A DNA stretch of 10,237 bases from Balneolales bacterium. GTDB taxonomy: Bacteria > Bacteroidota > Rhodothermia > Balneolales > Natronogracilivirgulaceae. Positions 1-6,862 of this stretch are shown here, in pieces. Under the pieces are notes generated by a model that did not search any database, had not been told where the DNA came from, and saw only the letters and a program-made list of their open reading frames with translations. The position numbers were made by a program, and so were the translations under genes. Within the stretch, counting starts at the first letter, position 1; every line of letters starts with the position of its first letter. The stretch covers positions 1 to 10,237 of the forward strand of contig SLLP01000053.1 of NCBI GenBank assembly GCA_007133995.1. The letters run 5' to 3'.

Positions 1-2
1 AG

Positions 3-185
3 ACGGAAACAGTAAAAAGTGATACCCCGTCAGAAATACACAGAGAAGGAACAGGCCTTGGTACCGGAAGAGGGGACGGTGCAGGTCAGGGAACAGGCCT
101 TGGTACCGGAAGAGGGGACGGCGCAGGCCAAGGCAGATTCCGTACCCAGATTGAATCTGAAGTAAGCAGGGACACGACCGGCTAA
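3..185 (+). CDS. C-terminal end of a glycine-repeat protein (partial)
   Basis: The frame starting at base 3 is open from the left edge to a TAA at 183-185, giving about 60 residues of a gene that begins outside the window. The tail is built from alternating glycines (x-G-x-G) in two 14-residue copies, each containing an RGDG tetrapeptide, followed by a short polar end (RFRTQIESEVSRDTTG). The two DNA copies differ at three bases, all in third codon positions of this frame, which supports real coding. The family cannot be recognised from the tail alone. Such Gly-rich ends are usually flexible linkers or low-complexity tails. It converges on the small membrane-protein gene downstream, with only 17 bp between the stops. 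Confidence 0.6.
   Translation, partial: TETVKSDTPSEIHREGTGLGTGRGDGAGQGTGLGTGRGDGAGQGRFRTQIESEVSRDTTG
48..131 (+). repeat. two tandem 42-bp in-frame repeats (alternating glycine)
   Basis: Unit 1 is 48-89 and unit 2 is 90-131. They match at 39 of 42 bases and the three differences are synonymous. Each encodes seven x-G dipeptides (TG LG TG RG DG AG QG). The copy number may vary between strains by slippage or recombination. Confidence 0.85.
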
Positions 186-202
186 CAATTAAAACCTGTT
201 GA

Positions 203-433
203 TCATGCTTGATTTACAGCGCGTTTTTTTCTTCTGGAATACATCATCAGAAAAATGACAACAGAAAGCACGATGACTGCAATCAGGGGAAGGGAGTGAA
301 ACGGCTCAATAAGGTAGTGCATGAGGGAATGGCCGCTGGAGTCACCGTGTCCCGGATGCGCCCAGACATTGGCAGCTGCAACAAGCAACATGAGTAGCGC
401 GACTATGGATGTAATGTGTTTTTTTGCCATCAT
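203..433 (-). CDS. small exported His-rich membrane protein (HPGHG motif)
   Basis: The protein has 76 residues, with two possible ATG starts in tandem (M1 or M2). Residues about 5-25 form a signal peptide ending in VWA, and the mature N-terminus would begin HPGHG. Then comes a periplasmic stretch with further histidines (GHSLMHY, EPFHSLP), one membrane helix at about 49-65, and a basic RRKKR tail that should lie in the cytoplasm. This layout is seen in small uncharacterised proteins of halophilic Bacteroidota-like bacteria, and the histidines suggest metal binding, which is inference. No clear Shine-Dalgarno precedes the start. It has a 198-bp upstream gap and a candidate promoter of its own, so it is probably not simply the last gene of the upstream cluster. 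Confidence 0.7.
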   Translation of the reverse strand: MMAKKHITSIVALLMLLVAAANVWAHPGHGDSSGHSLMHYLIEPFHSLPLIAVIVLSVVIFLMMYSRRKKRAVNQA

Positions 434-496
434 GACATGGAAAGTTAGTAAAGTTGCAAATGAGGCCGGTGATTAACCCGGTCCAGGTTATGCGTA

Positions 497-525
497 AGTA
501 TAAGTAATATAATGTTATTTGGAAA
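497..525 (-). promoter_or_regulatory. candidate sigma70-type promoter for the small His-rich gene
   Basis: On the - strand, TTTCCA (525-520) and TATACT (502-497) are separated by 17 bp. They match the -35 and -10 consensus at four and five of six positions. Transcription would begin near 490, leaving a leader of roughly 55 nt before the ATG at 433. The surrounding DNA is AT-rich, so a chance match is possible. Confidence 0.35.
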
Positions 526-566
526 GTAGTTTTAAAATATTCAGAAATTCTAATAATTTATCAGTA

Positions 567-588
567 ACTGCCACCAGGGGCAGGCAGT
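567..588 (-). terminator. possible terminator hairpin after the B3/B4 gene
   Basis: ACTGCC (567-572) pairs perfectly with GGCAGT (583-588) around a 10-base loop, about 45 bp past the stop of the B3/B4 gene. On the - strand the hairpin is followed by an AT-rich stretch but not by a clean run of T, so its efficiency as an intrinsic terminator is uncertain. Confidence 0.35.
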
Positions 589-631
589 ATGGCGATCACA
601 AGTAGTTCGGCAATCATCGGTATATTGGCCG

Positions 632-1306
632 TTATATGATGATGGCGATTTCCACATGGTCGGAGATTTCTTTCAATATCCCGGAAAACTCCTGAAGGAT
701 ATCTGGCAACCCGGGTGCACCGGACCAGAAAGCCGGGTAATAAACGGCAGCAGCGATATTACTGGTATTGCCATCCGTTTTGGTAAGCTGGCAATCCTTA
801 ACGGGTGTGACGATCGGAGTTTCCACCCCTTCTATGACAGCAAATCCGGAAGCAAGATCATGTAAACCGATGGCTTGTCCGGATGGGTTGAATACAAACT
901 GCTCATTCTCCAATCCGGCACGGAACAGCCAGGAATCGGCATCTTTTATTTTGTCCACATCCCAGAGAGATATTGGTACCAGATAAGCCAGTGATATGTA
1001 GTTATTGATATCTGCGACCGGGTTGATCCTTGGAAAGGCTTCCTCCGATGCAGCGCGCAGCAGGTATTCAGATGCCGGTTTGCCGCGTCCCGTAGGCTTG
1101 TAGCTTCCAATGCGAAGCATATCCCGGCAGGCTTTGCGAAAGGCGTCTTCTGTTTCCGGCAGGGGTCCGCCGCGACGTTTAACGAGTTTTGATATGCGCT
1201 CTTCAATGGCCTGGTGCATGCGGCTGTTTTGCACTCCGGATGCGCTTACCATGCCGATCTGAATCCGTTCTGACAAATGGTTTGTGACTGGTTTCATATC
1301 ATGCAA
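632..1306 (-). CDS. stand-alone B3/B4 domain protein (PheRS-beta editing-like)
   Basis: The protein has 224 residues from a TTG at 1306, or 221 from the ATG at 1297; neither has a good Shine-Dalgarno. The core matches the B3/B4 domain found inside the beta subunit of phenylalanyl-tRNA synthetase, where it binds and hydrolyses mischarged tRNA. Visible blocks are YKPTGRGKPASEYLLR (about 69-84), FPRINPVADINNYISL (about 91-106) followed by a P-x-SLWDVDKI segment, and the late T-P-V...TKTDGNTSN block (about 167-183). There is no synthetase catalytic part and the length fits the stand-alone family. A role in trans-editing of aminoacyl-tRNA or in binding an amino-acid-like ligand is inference. It follows the TM2-like gene by about 27-36 bp and may be co-transcribed with it. 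Confidence 0.85.
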   Translation of the reverse strand: MHDMKPVTNHLSERIQIGMVSASGVQNSRMHQAIEERISKLVKRRGGPLPETEDAFRKACRDMLRIGSYKPTGRGKPASEYLLRAASEEAFPRINPVADINNYISLAYLVPISLWDVDKIKDADSWLFRAGLENEQFVFNPSGQAIGLHDLASGFAVIEGVETPIVTPVKDCQLTKTDGNTSNIAAAVYYPAFWSGAPGLPDILQEFSGILKEISDHVEIAIII

Positions 1307-1333
1307 TATATCATCTTGCCATGATTATATCAT

Positions 1334-1939
1334 TCAGAAAAAAACAATGAGGGATGGCTGGAATCCGCCAGCCGGTTCGACAGGCAGTTCTGCGGAAGGG
1401 AAAATGATTTCGTTCAGCCAGGTGCCTTGAACCTGGATCCAGTCAATGATAAGGGGAAGCAGCGGAAGCGTTTCAAAATTGAGGTAGATCCACTGATAGA
1501 GCAGGATGGTGGCCAGAAAAAGAGTCAGCGTGCCGTAGAGGTCAAACTGATGAAGGTAAATATCATCGGAGAAAAAGATATTTTTCCATTCGATGAGCCA
1601 TAGAATTGCCCAGGCTGTGCCTATTGCCCAAAATACAAGATGCAGTGGAATTTCCAGATAATAGATCAGTCCGGAGATATCAAGGAAAAACATGTAGAGC
1701 ATGATAACCAGGAAAAGCACAAGCTGCAGAACAGCACGTCCGATATTCAGTGAGATAAATCGGTGCAGTCCGATGTAGCCTCCCAGAATAAATGTCAGCC
1801 ATACCGGTAGCCATAGCATATTTTCTCTGCAGAAAATTCGTGCCATACGCTTCTCCAGAAAGGATCGGAAGGTCTGTGAGAAGGGTGTGGCTTCGGGAAC
1901 CAGCTCTTTCCGATGGCCATATTTTGGATATACTTTCAT
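1334..1939 (-). CDS. TM2-like multi-pass membrane protein
   Basis: The protein has 201 residues. A 40-residue basic cytosolic N-terminus is followed by helices at about 43-57, 67-86, 99-118 and 135-153, then a Trp/Leu-rich C-terminus. The segment LGGYIGLHRFISLNIGRAVLQL is split here as LGGYIGLHRF (52-61) and NIGRAVLQL (65-73); it matches the TM2 domain signature (G-G-x-G-x-H-R-F-x-x-x-x-x-G), and WLIEW (114-118) resembles the closing W-x-I-D part. TM2 proteins are inner-membrane proteins of mostly unknown role. The ATG overlaps the upstream TGA as ATGA and has a GGAGG site 9 bases ahead, so it is translationally coupled to the zinc-finger membrane protein and is probably its partner. Confidence 0.75.
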   Translation of the reverse strand: MKVYPKYGHRKELVPEATPFSQTFRSFLEKRMARIFCRENMLWLPVWLTFILGGYIGLHRFISLNIGRAVLQLVLFLVIMLYMFFLDISGLIYYLEIPLHLVFWAIGTAWAILWLIEWKNIFFSDDIYLHQFDLYGTLTLFLATILLYQWIYLNFETLPLLPLIIDWIQVQGTWLNEIIFPSAELPVEPAGGFQPSLIVFF

Positions 1940-3690
1940 AAGATCCAGCCTCCAATCAGATAAACCGGATAGGCTGCAAAATCAAGCAGCAGGGACAAAC
2001 CACTTAGGTCTAAAAGGGCAAAGACCAGGCCAAACATAGCCGATTCGGTTGCGGCAGGAATGGTTCCAAGGAAAATGCGCCCTGCCCTGGAGTGCGTTCG
2101 CAGTGTTTTGTATATATCCTCAAAAAAATGTGTGACGCTCCTTTGGGCCAAAACAATTCCAAGCAGCAGGTATGTAAAGCTTACAGCCCAGGGGTGTACG
2201 GACTGTATCCAATACCGGGACTGCGCGAATTCATTGAGCTCGGGCATCAGGAATCCCGGACCCTGCACAAGTCCGAAAAGCAGCCACGCGACAATGGGCA
2301 TGCAAACCAGAGCGCCAATCCAGAATCCCGTTTTATAGTCCTTAAGGGTCAGTTCGCTTGCCTCTTCGATTTTGCTGGTGATTTCCCCGGCAGTTCTGTC
2401 AGCATAATTAACCTGATTCATCTCGCGTACCAGGTTGAGATAATCACCAGCGAGAACCAGGTCTCTGTTTGAAAGCAGCTCATTTCCTTTTTCAAGAAAG
2501 TTGTCGTGGACACGCTGGAGCGGATTTTTAGGGGCGTGGATTTCATTGCTTCTTCCATACACCAAAAGCTCGAAAGTCTCGTCCTGGAACGAGTAGGTGA
2601 CATGGTAGACATCCAGCTGGGAAATGGTCAGCTGTTCTCTGATGATGCGACTGCCATCATCATGCATTTTGCGTTTGGCCTCGGTTTTCAAAGTGTGCCA
2701 GGTGCGGTTAGGTTCGGCTGTATCGGGCGACTGTTCGAACGCCGGTTCGTCAGTCTGACCCTCGCTGTCTTTGCTACCCGACAATAGCAATTCTAGAGAT
2801 ACCGGCAGCCTGTTTTCGGTCCTTGTAAAAACCGGATCCTTGCGAATCTCGTAATCGGGCGGATTAAAATCCTGCCAGATCTCATCGTTCAGCAGAGCCG
2901 TATTGTGCATCAGCTCTTGCAGCCTGAAGCTGGTAAGCTGTTGCTGCACGCTGAACCAGGCAACAACTTTTCTGGTACCGCGACATGTCGGGCACTCCAG
3001 CGTACCCTTGCTTTCGCAGATCTTGCATATTTCGTGGCCATGGCCGGAGCATTTCGAGCAGCTGATTTTTCCGATTCCCCTGCAGACCTTGCATTTCTCC
3101 CGAACGGTCTCATAGATCGTTTGTTTGCCTGTTTTGGATGTACCGGAATCGGCTTTTCTGGTATAGCTGATGGTGTTGGTAATGTTCCCGCTGCCCGAGC
3201 AGTTTTGACACTGACAGCTGCCGTCTCCGCTGCAATCCAGGCAAGTGAATTGTCCCTCGCCCTTGCAATTATGGCATGTGAGGGTGCCCTTAGCTGTACA
3301 TGTTTTACAGTCGATCGCTCTTTCGCTGTCCCAGACATCATGGGATTGCTCATTGGTGGAAAAGCCCGGTGGAATCGGCATGTCCATTTCAGAAGCTTTT
3401 ACCGATTCGGGACGCGTAATTCTGGCGGTTGGAAGTTCCTCACCCCAAAATGGCCGGTATTTTTCTTTAACACTCCTTTTCTCATACTGGACATGCAACA
3501 GAAATCGGTAAGCCGGACGAAAAACAATTTGTTTGATGTGGATTTGCTCACCAAAGTTTGTAAAGGGATGATGGGGTATGGCATTTGACCAGTCAGAGAT
3601 TTCATCACGAAGACGTGTCGCCGTGTCGCTGTCATGCGTCAGGTTGATTTCGTCTGCGAACAGGTTTTTGATCGGTGTTTCCATGGGCAA
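1936..3690 (-). CDS. membrane protein with eight CxxC DnaJ-type zinc-finger motifs
   Basis: The protein has 584 residues from a TTG at 3690, or 582 from the ATG at 3684, which I prefer. After an N-terminal region of about 125 residues of unknown fold, cysteine pairs begin at 128, 139, 150 and 161, then after a 36-residue Ser/Thr/Lys insert at 200, 211, 222 and 233. Most read CxxCxGxG, as in the cysteine-rich region of DnaJ; eight pairs could hold four zinc ions. There is no J domain or HPD motif. A charged middle region (about 245-455) leads to membrane helices at about 456-477, 499-516 and 539-584, so the zinc part should be cytosolic. It begins only 9-15 bp after the upstream stop and overlaps the next gene by ATGA. 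A chaperone-like or scaffold role is inference. Confidence 0.8.
   Translation of the reverse strand: MPMETPIKNLFADEINLTHDSDTATRLRDEISDWSNAIPHHPFTNFGEQIHIKQIVFRPAYRFLLHVQYEKRSVKEKYRPFWGEELPTARITRPESVKASEMDMPIPPGFSTNEQSHDVWDSERAIDCKTCTAKGTLTCHNCKGEGQFTCLDCSGDGSCQCQNCSGSGNITNTISYTRKADSGTSKTGKQTIYETVREKCKVCRGIGKISCSKCSGHGHEICKICESKGTLECPTCRGTRKVVAWFSVQQQLTSFRLQELMHNTALLNDEIWQDFNPPDYEIRKDPVFTRTENRLPVSLELLLSGSKDSEGQTDEPAFEQSPDTAEPNRTWHTLKTEAKRKMHDDGSRIIREQLTISQLDVYHVTYSFQDETFELLVYGRSNEIHAPKNPLQRVHDNFLEKGNELLSNRDLVLAGDYLNLVREMNQVNYADRTAGEITSKIEEASELTLKDYKTGFWIGALVCMPIVAWLLFGLVQGPGFLMPELNEFAQSRYWIQSVHPWAVSFTYLLLGIVLAQRSVTHFFEDIYKTLRTHSRAGRIFLGTIPAATESAMFGLVFALLDLSGLSLLLDFAAYPVYLIGGWIL
1949..1953 (-). 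promoter_or_regulatory. Shine-Dalgarno site of the TM2-like gene
   Basis: GGAGG lies 9 bases before the ATG at 1939, inside the end of the zinc-finger gene. It confirms the start that gives the ATGA overlap. Confidence 0.7.
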
Positions 3691-3699
3691 TAGCCGAAT

Positions 3700-5082
3700 T
3701 TACTCTTCTTGGGAATCAAATACAGCCGGGATCAGGGTTTCTGCTTCACACCGGAAAAATCCTCTTGCTCTTGCCGTTCCCATTTCATGGAAATGAATGA
3801 TCAAATCGTTGCCAAGCAATTCTGCTTCCGTCATGTGATGAAGGCAGGACTCCCCCTTGCAGTACAGCCGGAACTTCTTGTCAGTGGTTTTGGTAACAAC
3901 AAGAGGGGTGTTCTGGCTGACAATTTCTGCTGTTTGAAGGTAATCTTTTCGGCTGTTTTCAACATCTTTCAGGTGCAGAGTGGTCTCCACCGGTTTGTGA
4001 TAGACGAGCAGACCGTCCCACGGCAGTCTCACCAGCTTACAGGTGTCAAGGATATTGTTACCCTTGTATACCATTTGGACCCCATCATCGCCGCGAGTCC
4101 AGAAATAGTGATTCCCATCGACTTTCTGCTTTTTGATACGCCTGTTACCCGACATTTCCGTTTCGTCACGTGAGCCGGCAACCGGTATGTGCTTTGCCAT
4201 TTGGTTTTTGAAATACTGATTTGCATCAACAGCCTGGAACAGTTCATCTTCCGGAGACTTGAAAAAGGAGTCCAAAATCAGGCTCCTGTTTGTATCCGTC
4301 AAATAGATGACTCCGTGAATGCCCATAGGTTGGGGTTGCACGCCTTCAGGGTTCATATTGCCATCATGAAACAGATATTTTACACCACCGGAATGTAGCC
4401 AGAGCGTAGGATTATCCTGAAAAAAATGCTGGCCGTCGCTTAATACAACCCAGGCATCGAATTCAGATAAGGCATTGATCGCTGCACTCTTCCATGTTCT
4501 CCACTGGCTGTTGGAAATGATGAAGACCGTTTTAGATTTGGGTTGGAAGAAAAATCGATAAGGGCCGAAGTCATGACTGTCAAGCATATAGCTTATTTCT
4601 CGACCGCGCCATATTATCTGGAAGCTGTCGTCATGGTTAATACCCAACAGGGCTTCAGACCTTTCGATGGACAAATAGGAGTCGGCAGGCAGGAGCCCTT
4701 CTTTACGATTTCTGAAACTGCTTATAAACCGGGTAACCTTATGCCGCTTGTCGTAGATGACCAGGATGTGATCGATGAAGGTGCGGGCGGTCTCTTCCTG
4801 ATAGGGTTCTCCTTTGTGAAGCAGCACAAACCGATTGCCCTTTTTTATAATGTGCGTTGTTTTTGCGTTGGTGGATATGATTTCGGCAGGACGCATTTTT
4901 CCGTCGCGGTACGATTCAAAATCGCGAAGCAGATAAGTGCAGTTGGTTATGGGATAAAAAACAAGAATGTCATCACCTGCCCAGTGGAAACGTGTGTGGC
5001 TGCTGATTTCACGGCCCCTATGGTACAAAAAATATTCTTCCCTATTTGCTTTCCAACTCGTCTCGAATCTTTTTTTGGCCAT
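3700..5082 (-). CDS. soluble protein with three tandem modules of paired beta-strand repeats, unknown function
   Basis: The open frame extends upstream to 5289, but the start is set at the ATG at 5082, which has GGAGGAGG 6 bases ahead; this gives 460 residues. No signal peptide or membrane segment is visible. Six copies of a short strand motif ending in [KRD]-G-x-x-[IYF] occur at about 17, 84, 153, 210, 334 and 403, in three pairs. The first module (about 17-122) and the last (about 334-445) align clearly over their length, including LVFYPITN.../LVYHKPVE... and AEIISTN/AEIVSQN; the middle one is more diverged. This suggests an all-beta, perhaps propeller-like, protein. I do not recognise a named family. 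It is the first gene of the cluster and ends 9-15 bp before the zinc-finger membrane protein, so the two should be co-expressed. Confidence 0.75.
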   Translation of the reverse strand: MAKKRFETSWKANREEYFLYHRGREISSHTRFHWAGDDILVFYPITNCTYLLRDFESYRDGKMRPAEIISTNAKTTHIIKKGNRFVLLHKGEPYQEETARTFIDHILVIYDKRHKVTRFISSFRNRKEGLLPADSYLSIERSEALLGINHDDSFQIIWRGREISYMLDSHDFGPYRFFFQPKSKTVFIISNSQWRTWKSAAINALSEFDAWVVLSDGQHFFQDNPTLWLHSGGVKYLFHDGNMNPEGVQPQPMGIHGVIYLTDTNRSLILDSFFKSPEDELFQAVDANQYFKNQMAKHIPVAGSRDETEMSGNRRIKKQKVDGNHYFWTRGDDGVQMVYKGNNILDTCKLVRLPWDGLLVYHKPVETTLHLKDVENSRKDYLQTAEIVSQNTPLVVTKTTDKKFRLYCKGESCLHHMTEAELLGNDLIIHFHEMGTARARGFFRCEAETLIPAVFDSQEE

Positions 5083-5088
5083 AGGCTG

Positions 5089-5096
5089 CCTCCTCC
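5089..5096 (-). promoter_or_regulatory. strong Shine-Dalgarno site that sets the start of the 460-residue repeat protein
   Basis: GGAGGAGG, a near-perfect anti-16S match, lies 6 bases before the ATG at 5082. The 69 in-frame residues that could be added upstream are AT-rich and unlike the rest of the protein, so they are taken as untranslated. Confidence 0.8.
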
Positions 5097-5227
5097 AAAG
5101 CTGTCCAAATGGCAAATATTTCGCTGTTTTTTTAAAATGATGATACTTTGTTGAATAACTGGAGCACGTGTAGAAGAATAATGCCGATAACTGCCGTGAA
5201 AATAATTCTGGCTGCCCGGATACAACA

Positions 5228-5233
5228 ATTATA
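5228..5233 (-). promoter_or_regulatory. candidate -10 box upstream of the three-gene cluster
   Basis: A perfect TATAAT on the - strand sits about 146 bp before the ATG at 5082, just downstream of a run of nine T. No good -35 hexamer is found at 16-18 bp, so this is weak evidence. It would imply a leader of roughly 140 nt. Confidence 0.25.
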
Positions 5234-5367
5234 GCAAGATGATAAAAAAAAACTCTTTCTACAACGGTTAGATTTAAAAAACGCTTCATAAAGAAGATAG
5301 TGACCGGTTTTTGGAGGATGACCGGCCATCATGGAATTGCTCGCAGCCAGAATTGCTGAAAAAGTAT

Positions 5368-5664
5368 CTATGTCTGATGAAAAATATTTCCCCGCAGGTT
5401 GCTAAAGCGGTATCCGGGTCCACCCTCATTCACATCACCAACGAGCCATTCATTAACGGATGTTTTGAATGGCATCGGCCAATGCAACTCTACGATGGGG
5501 GAATCCTGTTGGGAAATGGCATTTACAATCTCCTGACGAATACCAGGGATTGAAGTATGTTGAATCAGGGCGTCCATAGCAGCAAGCTGTTCAACCTGAC
5601 CGTCGTTTTGTGTGCGTGTCGTGTAGATGCTTACAATACGTAAAAGATGAGGAATCTCTGAATA
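5368..5664 (-). pseudogene. possible gene remnant or small unknown gene
   Basis: The - strand frame is open for about 99 codons, from a stop at 5665-5667 to TAG at 5368-5370. The only ATG start is at 5577, giving 69 residues, and it has no Shine-Dalgarno. The protein text upstream of that ATG (LLRIVSIYTTRTQNDGQ, then VEQLAAMDALIQHT) and downstream (IVELHWPMPF, VNEWLVGDVNEGGPGYRF) has normal composition and codon use for this window, which suggests coding history that extends beyond the ATG. I therefore favour the 3' remainder of a gene that lost its beginning. The family is not recognised. A small intact gene or a chance frame remain possible. Confidence 0.35.
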
Positions 5665-5691
5665 TTATAGATGGAATTTATGCTAATCATA

Positions 5692-5720
5692 TTGATTGTC
5701 AATGGATATTTCATTAAATA
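5692..5720 (+). promoter_or_regulatory. weak candidate promoter for the beta-barrel gene
   Basis: TTGATT (5692-5697) and TAAATA (5715-5720) are 17 bp apart in a strongly AT-rich stretch 40-70 bp before the ATG at 5762. The -10 match is poor, so this is only a plausible location. Confidence 0.2.
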
Positions 5721-5761
5721 GGCCAGATAAACATCCCATATTATTTACAATCTCTTAGGGT

Positions 5762-6826
5762 ATGAAAAAATATTTACTTGCATGTATTGCATTGATAATA
5801 CTTCATAGTATGTCATTGGCGCAATACGTTGACATTTATCTGATAAGTGAAAGCGTTGATAAAGTCACATCCAACAGTGAGTTGATAGCATCGGATGCCC
5901 TGGTCATTGACAACTATATCAATCTGCCTGGTGGCAGTGATTTATATGACCGCCCACCAGACGATGATGGAAGTGGAGATCCGGGATCGGAAACGGATTG
6001 GGATCCTGAACAGCAGTATCCGCGCTTCCCTGGCAGTTTCGGTCTGGGTGCAGAGACGGTTCTCACGCCAACCAGCAAGTTTCTCCGATTGCCGCTCAGC
6101 TATCACATCGGAGATCTCTCGCTGAACTTGTCTGTTCCATTCTATTATCGGCGGACCATGGTGTATGCCCACGGTCGGGAGTCAACATCCGGGCTGGGTG
6201 ATATGCAGATTAAGGCTATGTATCGTTTATCGGGAAGCTTTTTTCATACCCGGTTCATTGCCAACCTGAAACTTCCGACGGGTGATGCGAACAAGCAGAC
6301 AGGGGGTTATCTGGTGCCACTGGGTACAGGAACAACCGATATTTTACTGGGCAATGTCTTTTTGACAGCGATCGGACCGGTTCATTTGTCCAACTCCATG
6401 AGCTACCGGATCAGCGGATCTCACACCCGTCATCTTGAAATTTATTATCCATTTACTGATGTAACCGAGCAGGTCCGCTACAGTGTAAACAATGGAAACA
6501 CTTTTTTACTGAACTCGGCGGCAAGTTATCCGACTGTTCGCGGACTGATAATTAATGCTGGATGGTCACTTATCGCGAATTCCAAAGGCAGTGTCGACAA
6601 GTATCATCAATATAGCAACGACAGAACAGATCTTGATATGAGGAATGCCAGTGCGGGTCAGGATTTTCTGTTTTTAGACATCAATGCCGGGGTTTCGTAT
6701 CGGTTTTTGGGCACGGAATTCATGCTTAACCTGATTCAGCCTGTGATTACATCGCGAAGCGTAAGTAGCGGAGAAGGGGACCGGGGCTTCATGTACGTGG
6801 TCAAGATCAGTCGCAATATTCTGTAA
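5762..6826 (+). CDS. outer-membrane beta-barrel protein (phenol MetA-like transporter family)
   Basis: The protein has 354 residues. A signal peptide (MKKYLLACIALIILHSMSLA) ends at about residue 20. An acidic, Pro/Gly-rich segment (about 63-82) precedes a run of amphipathic strands to the C-terminus. The blocks GLGDMQIKAMYRL and ANLKLPTGDANKQTGGY are typical of the family annotated as putative MetA-pathway phenol-degradation proteins, and related outer-membrane barrels; despite that name, the substrate is usually unknown. The last residues (MYVVKISRNIL) look like a closing strand, though they lack the usual terminal aromatic residue. The start is set by the signal peptide; the ribosome site is weak. 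The next gene begins right at the stop, so the two are probably one transcript. Confidence 0.75.
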   Translation: MKKYLLACIALIILHSMSLAQYVDIYLISESVDKVTSNSELIASDALVIDNYINLPGGSDLYDRPPDDDGSGDPGSETDWDPEQQYPRFPGSFGLGAETVLTPTSKFLRLPLSYHIGDLSLNLSVPFYYRRTMVYAHGRESTSGLGDMQIKAMYRLSGSFFHTRFIANLKLPTGDANKQTGGYLVPLGTGTTDILLGNVFLTAIGPVHLSNSMSYRISGSHTRHLEIYYPFTDVTEQVRYSVNNGNTFLLNSAASYPTVRGLIINAGWSLIANSKGSVDKYHQYSNDRTDLDMRNASAGQDFLFLDINAGVSYRFLGTEFMLNLIQPVITSRSVSSGEGDRGFMYVVKISRNIL

Positions 6827-6862
6827 ATGGGGAATAATCAGATCAAATTTATATTTCAACAA

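Larger units (their letters stand above)
5083..5367. other. intergenic AT-rich region
   Basis: No supported gene is seen here. It holds the ribosome site and the candidate -10 of the cluster to its left. The heptamer TGACCGG occurs twice (5301-5307 and 5319-5325) and GAATTGCT occurs twice just after; neither forms a convincing hairpin. A + strand frame from a TTG at 5311 has no ribosome site. Confidence 0.5.

Noticed and set aside
467..485. CCGG...CCGG inverted repeat before the small His-rich gene
   Set aside because: Only four strong base pairs plus a wobble, with no T run; too weak to call a terminator or operator.
2905..3588. 227-codon + strand frame opposite the zinc-finger gene
   Set aside because: It lies wholly inside a gene with clear CxxC motifs, has no ribosome site, and its Ala/Leu-rich text is what the reverse of that codon pattern produces.
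3709..4173. 154-codon + strand frame opposite the repeat protein
   Set aside because: Antisense shadow with no start signal and no recognisable protein features.
4543..5154. 203-codon + strand frame opposite the repeat protein
   Set aside because: The opposite strand has a strong Shine-Dalgarno and internal protein repeats; this frame has neither.
5083..5289. 69-residue N-terminal extension of the repeat protein
   Set aside because: GGAGGAGG directly before the ATG at 5082 fixes the start, and the extension is AT-rich and unlike the rest.
5311..5553. 80-codon + strand frame from a TTG
   Set aside because: No ribosome site, and the opposite strand over the same bases reads as a more natural protein.
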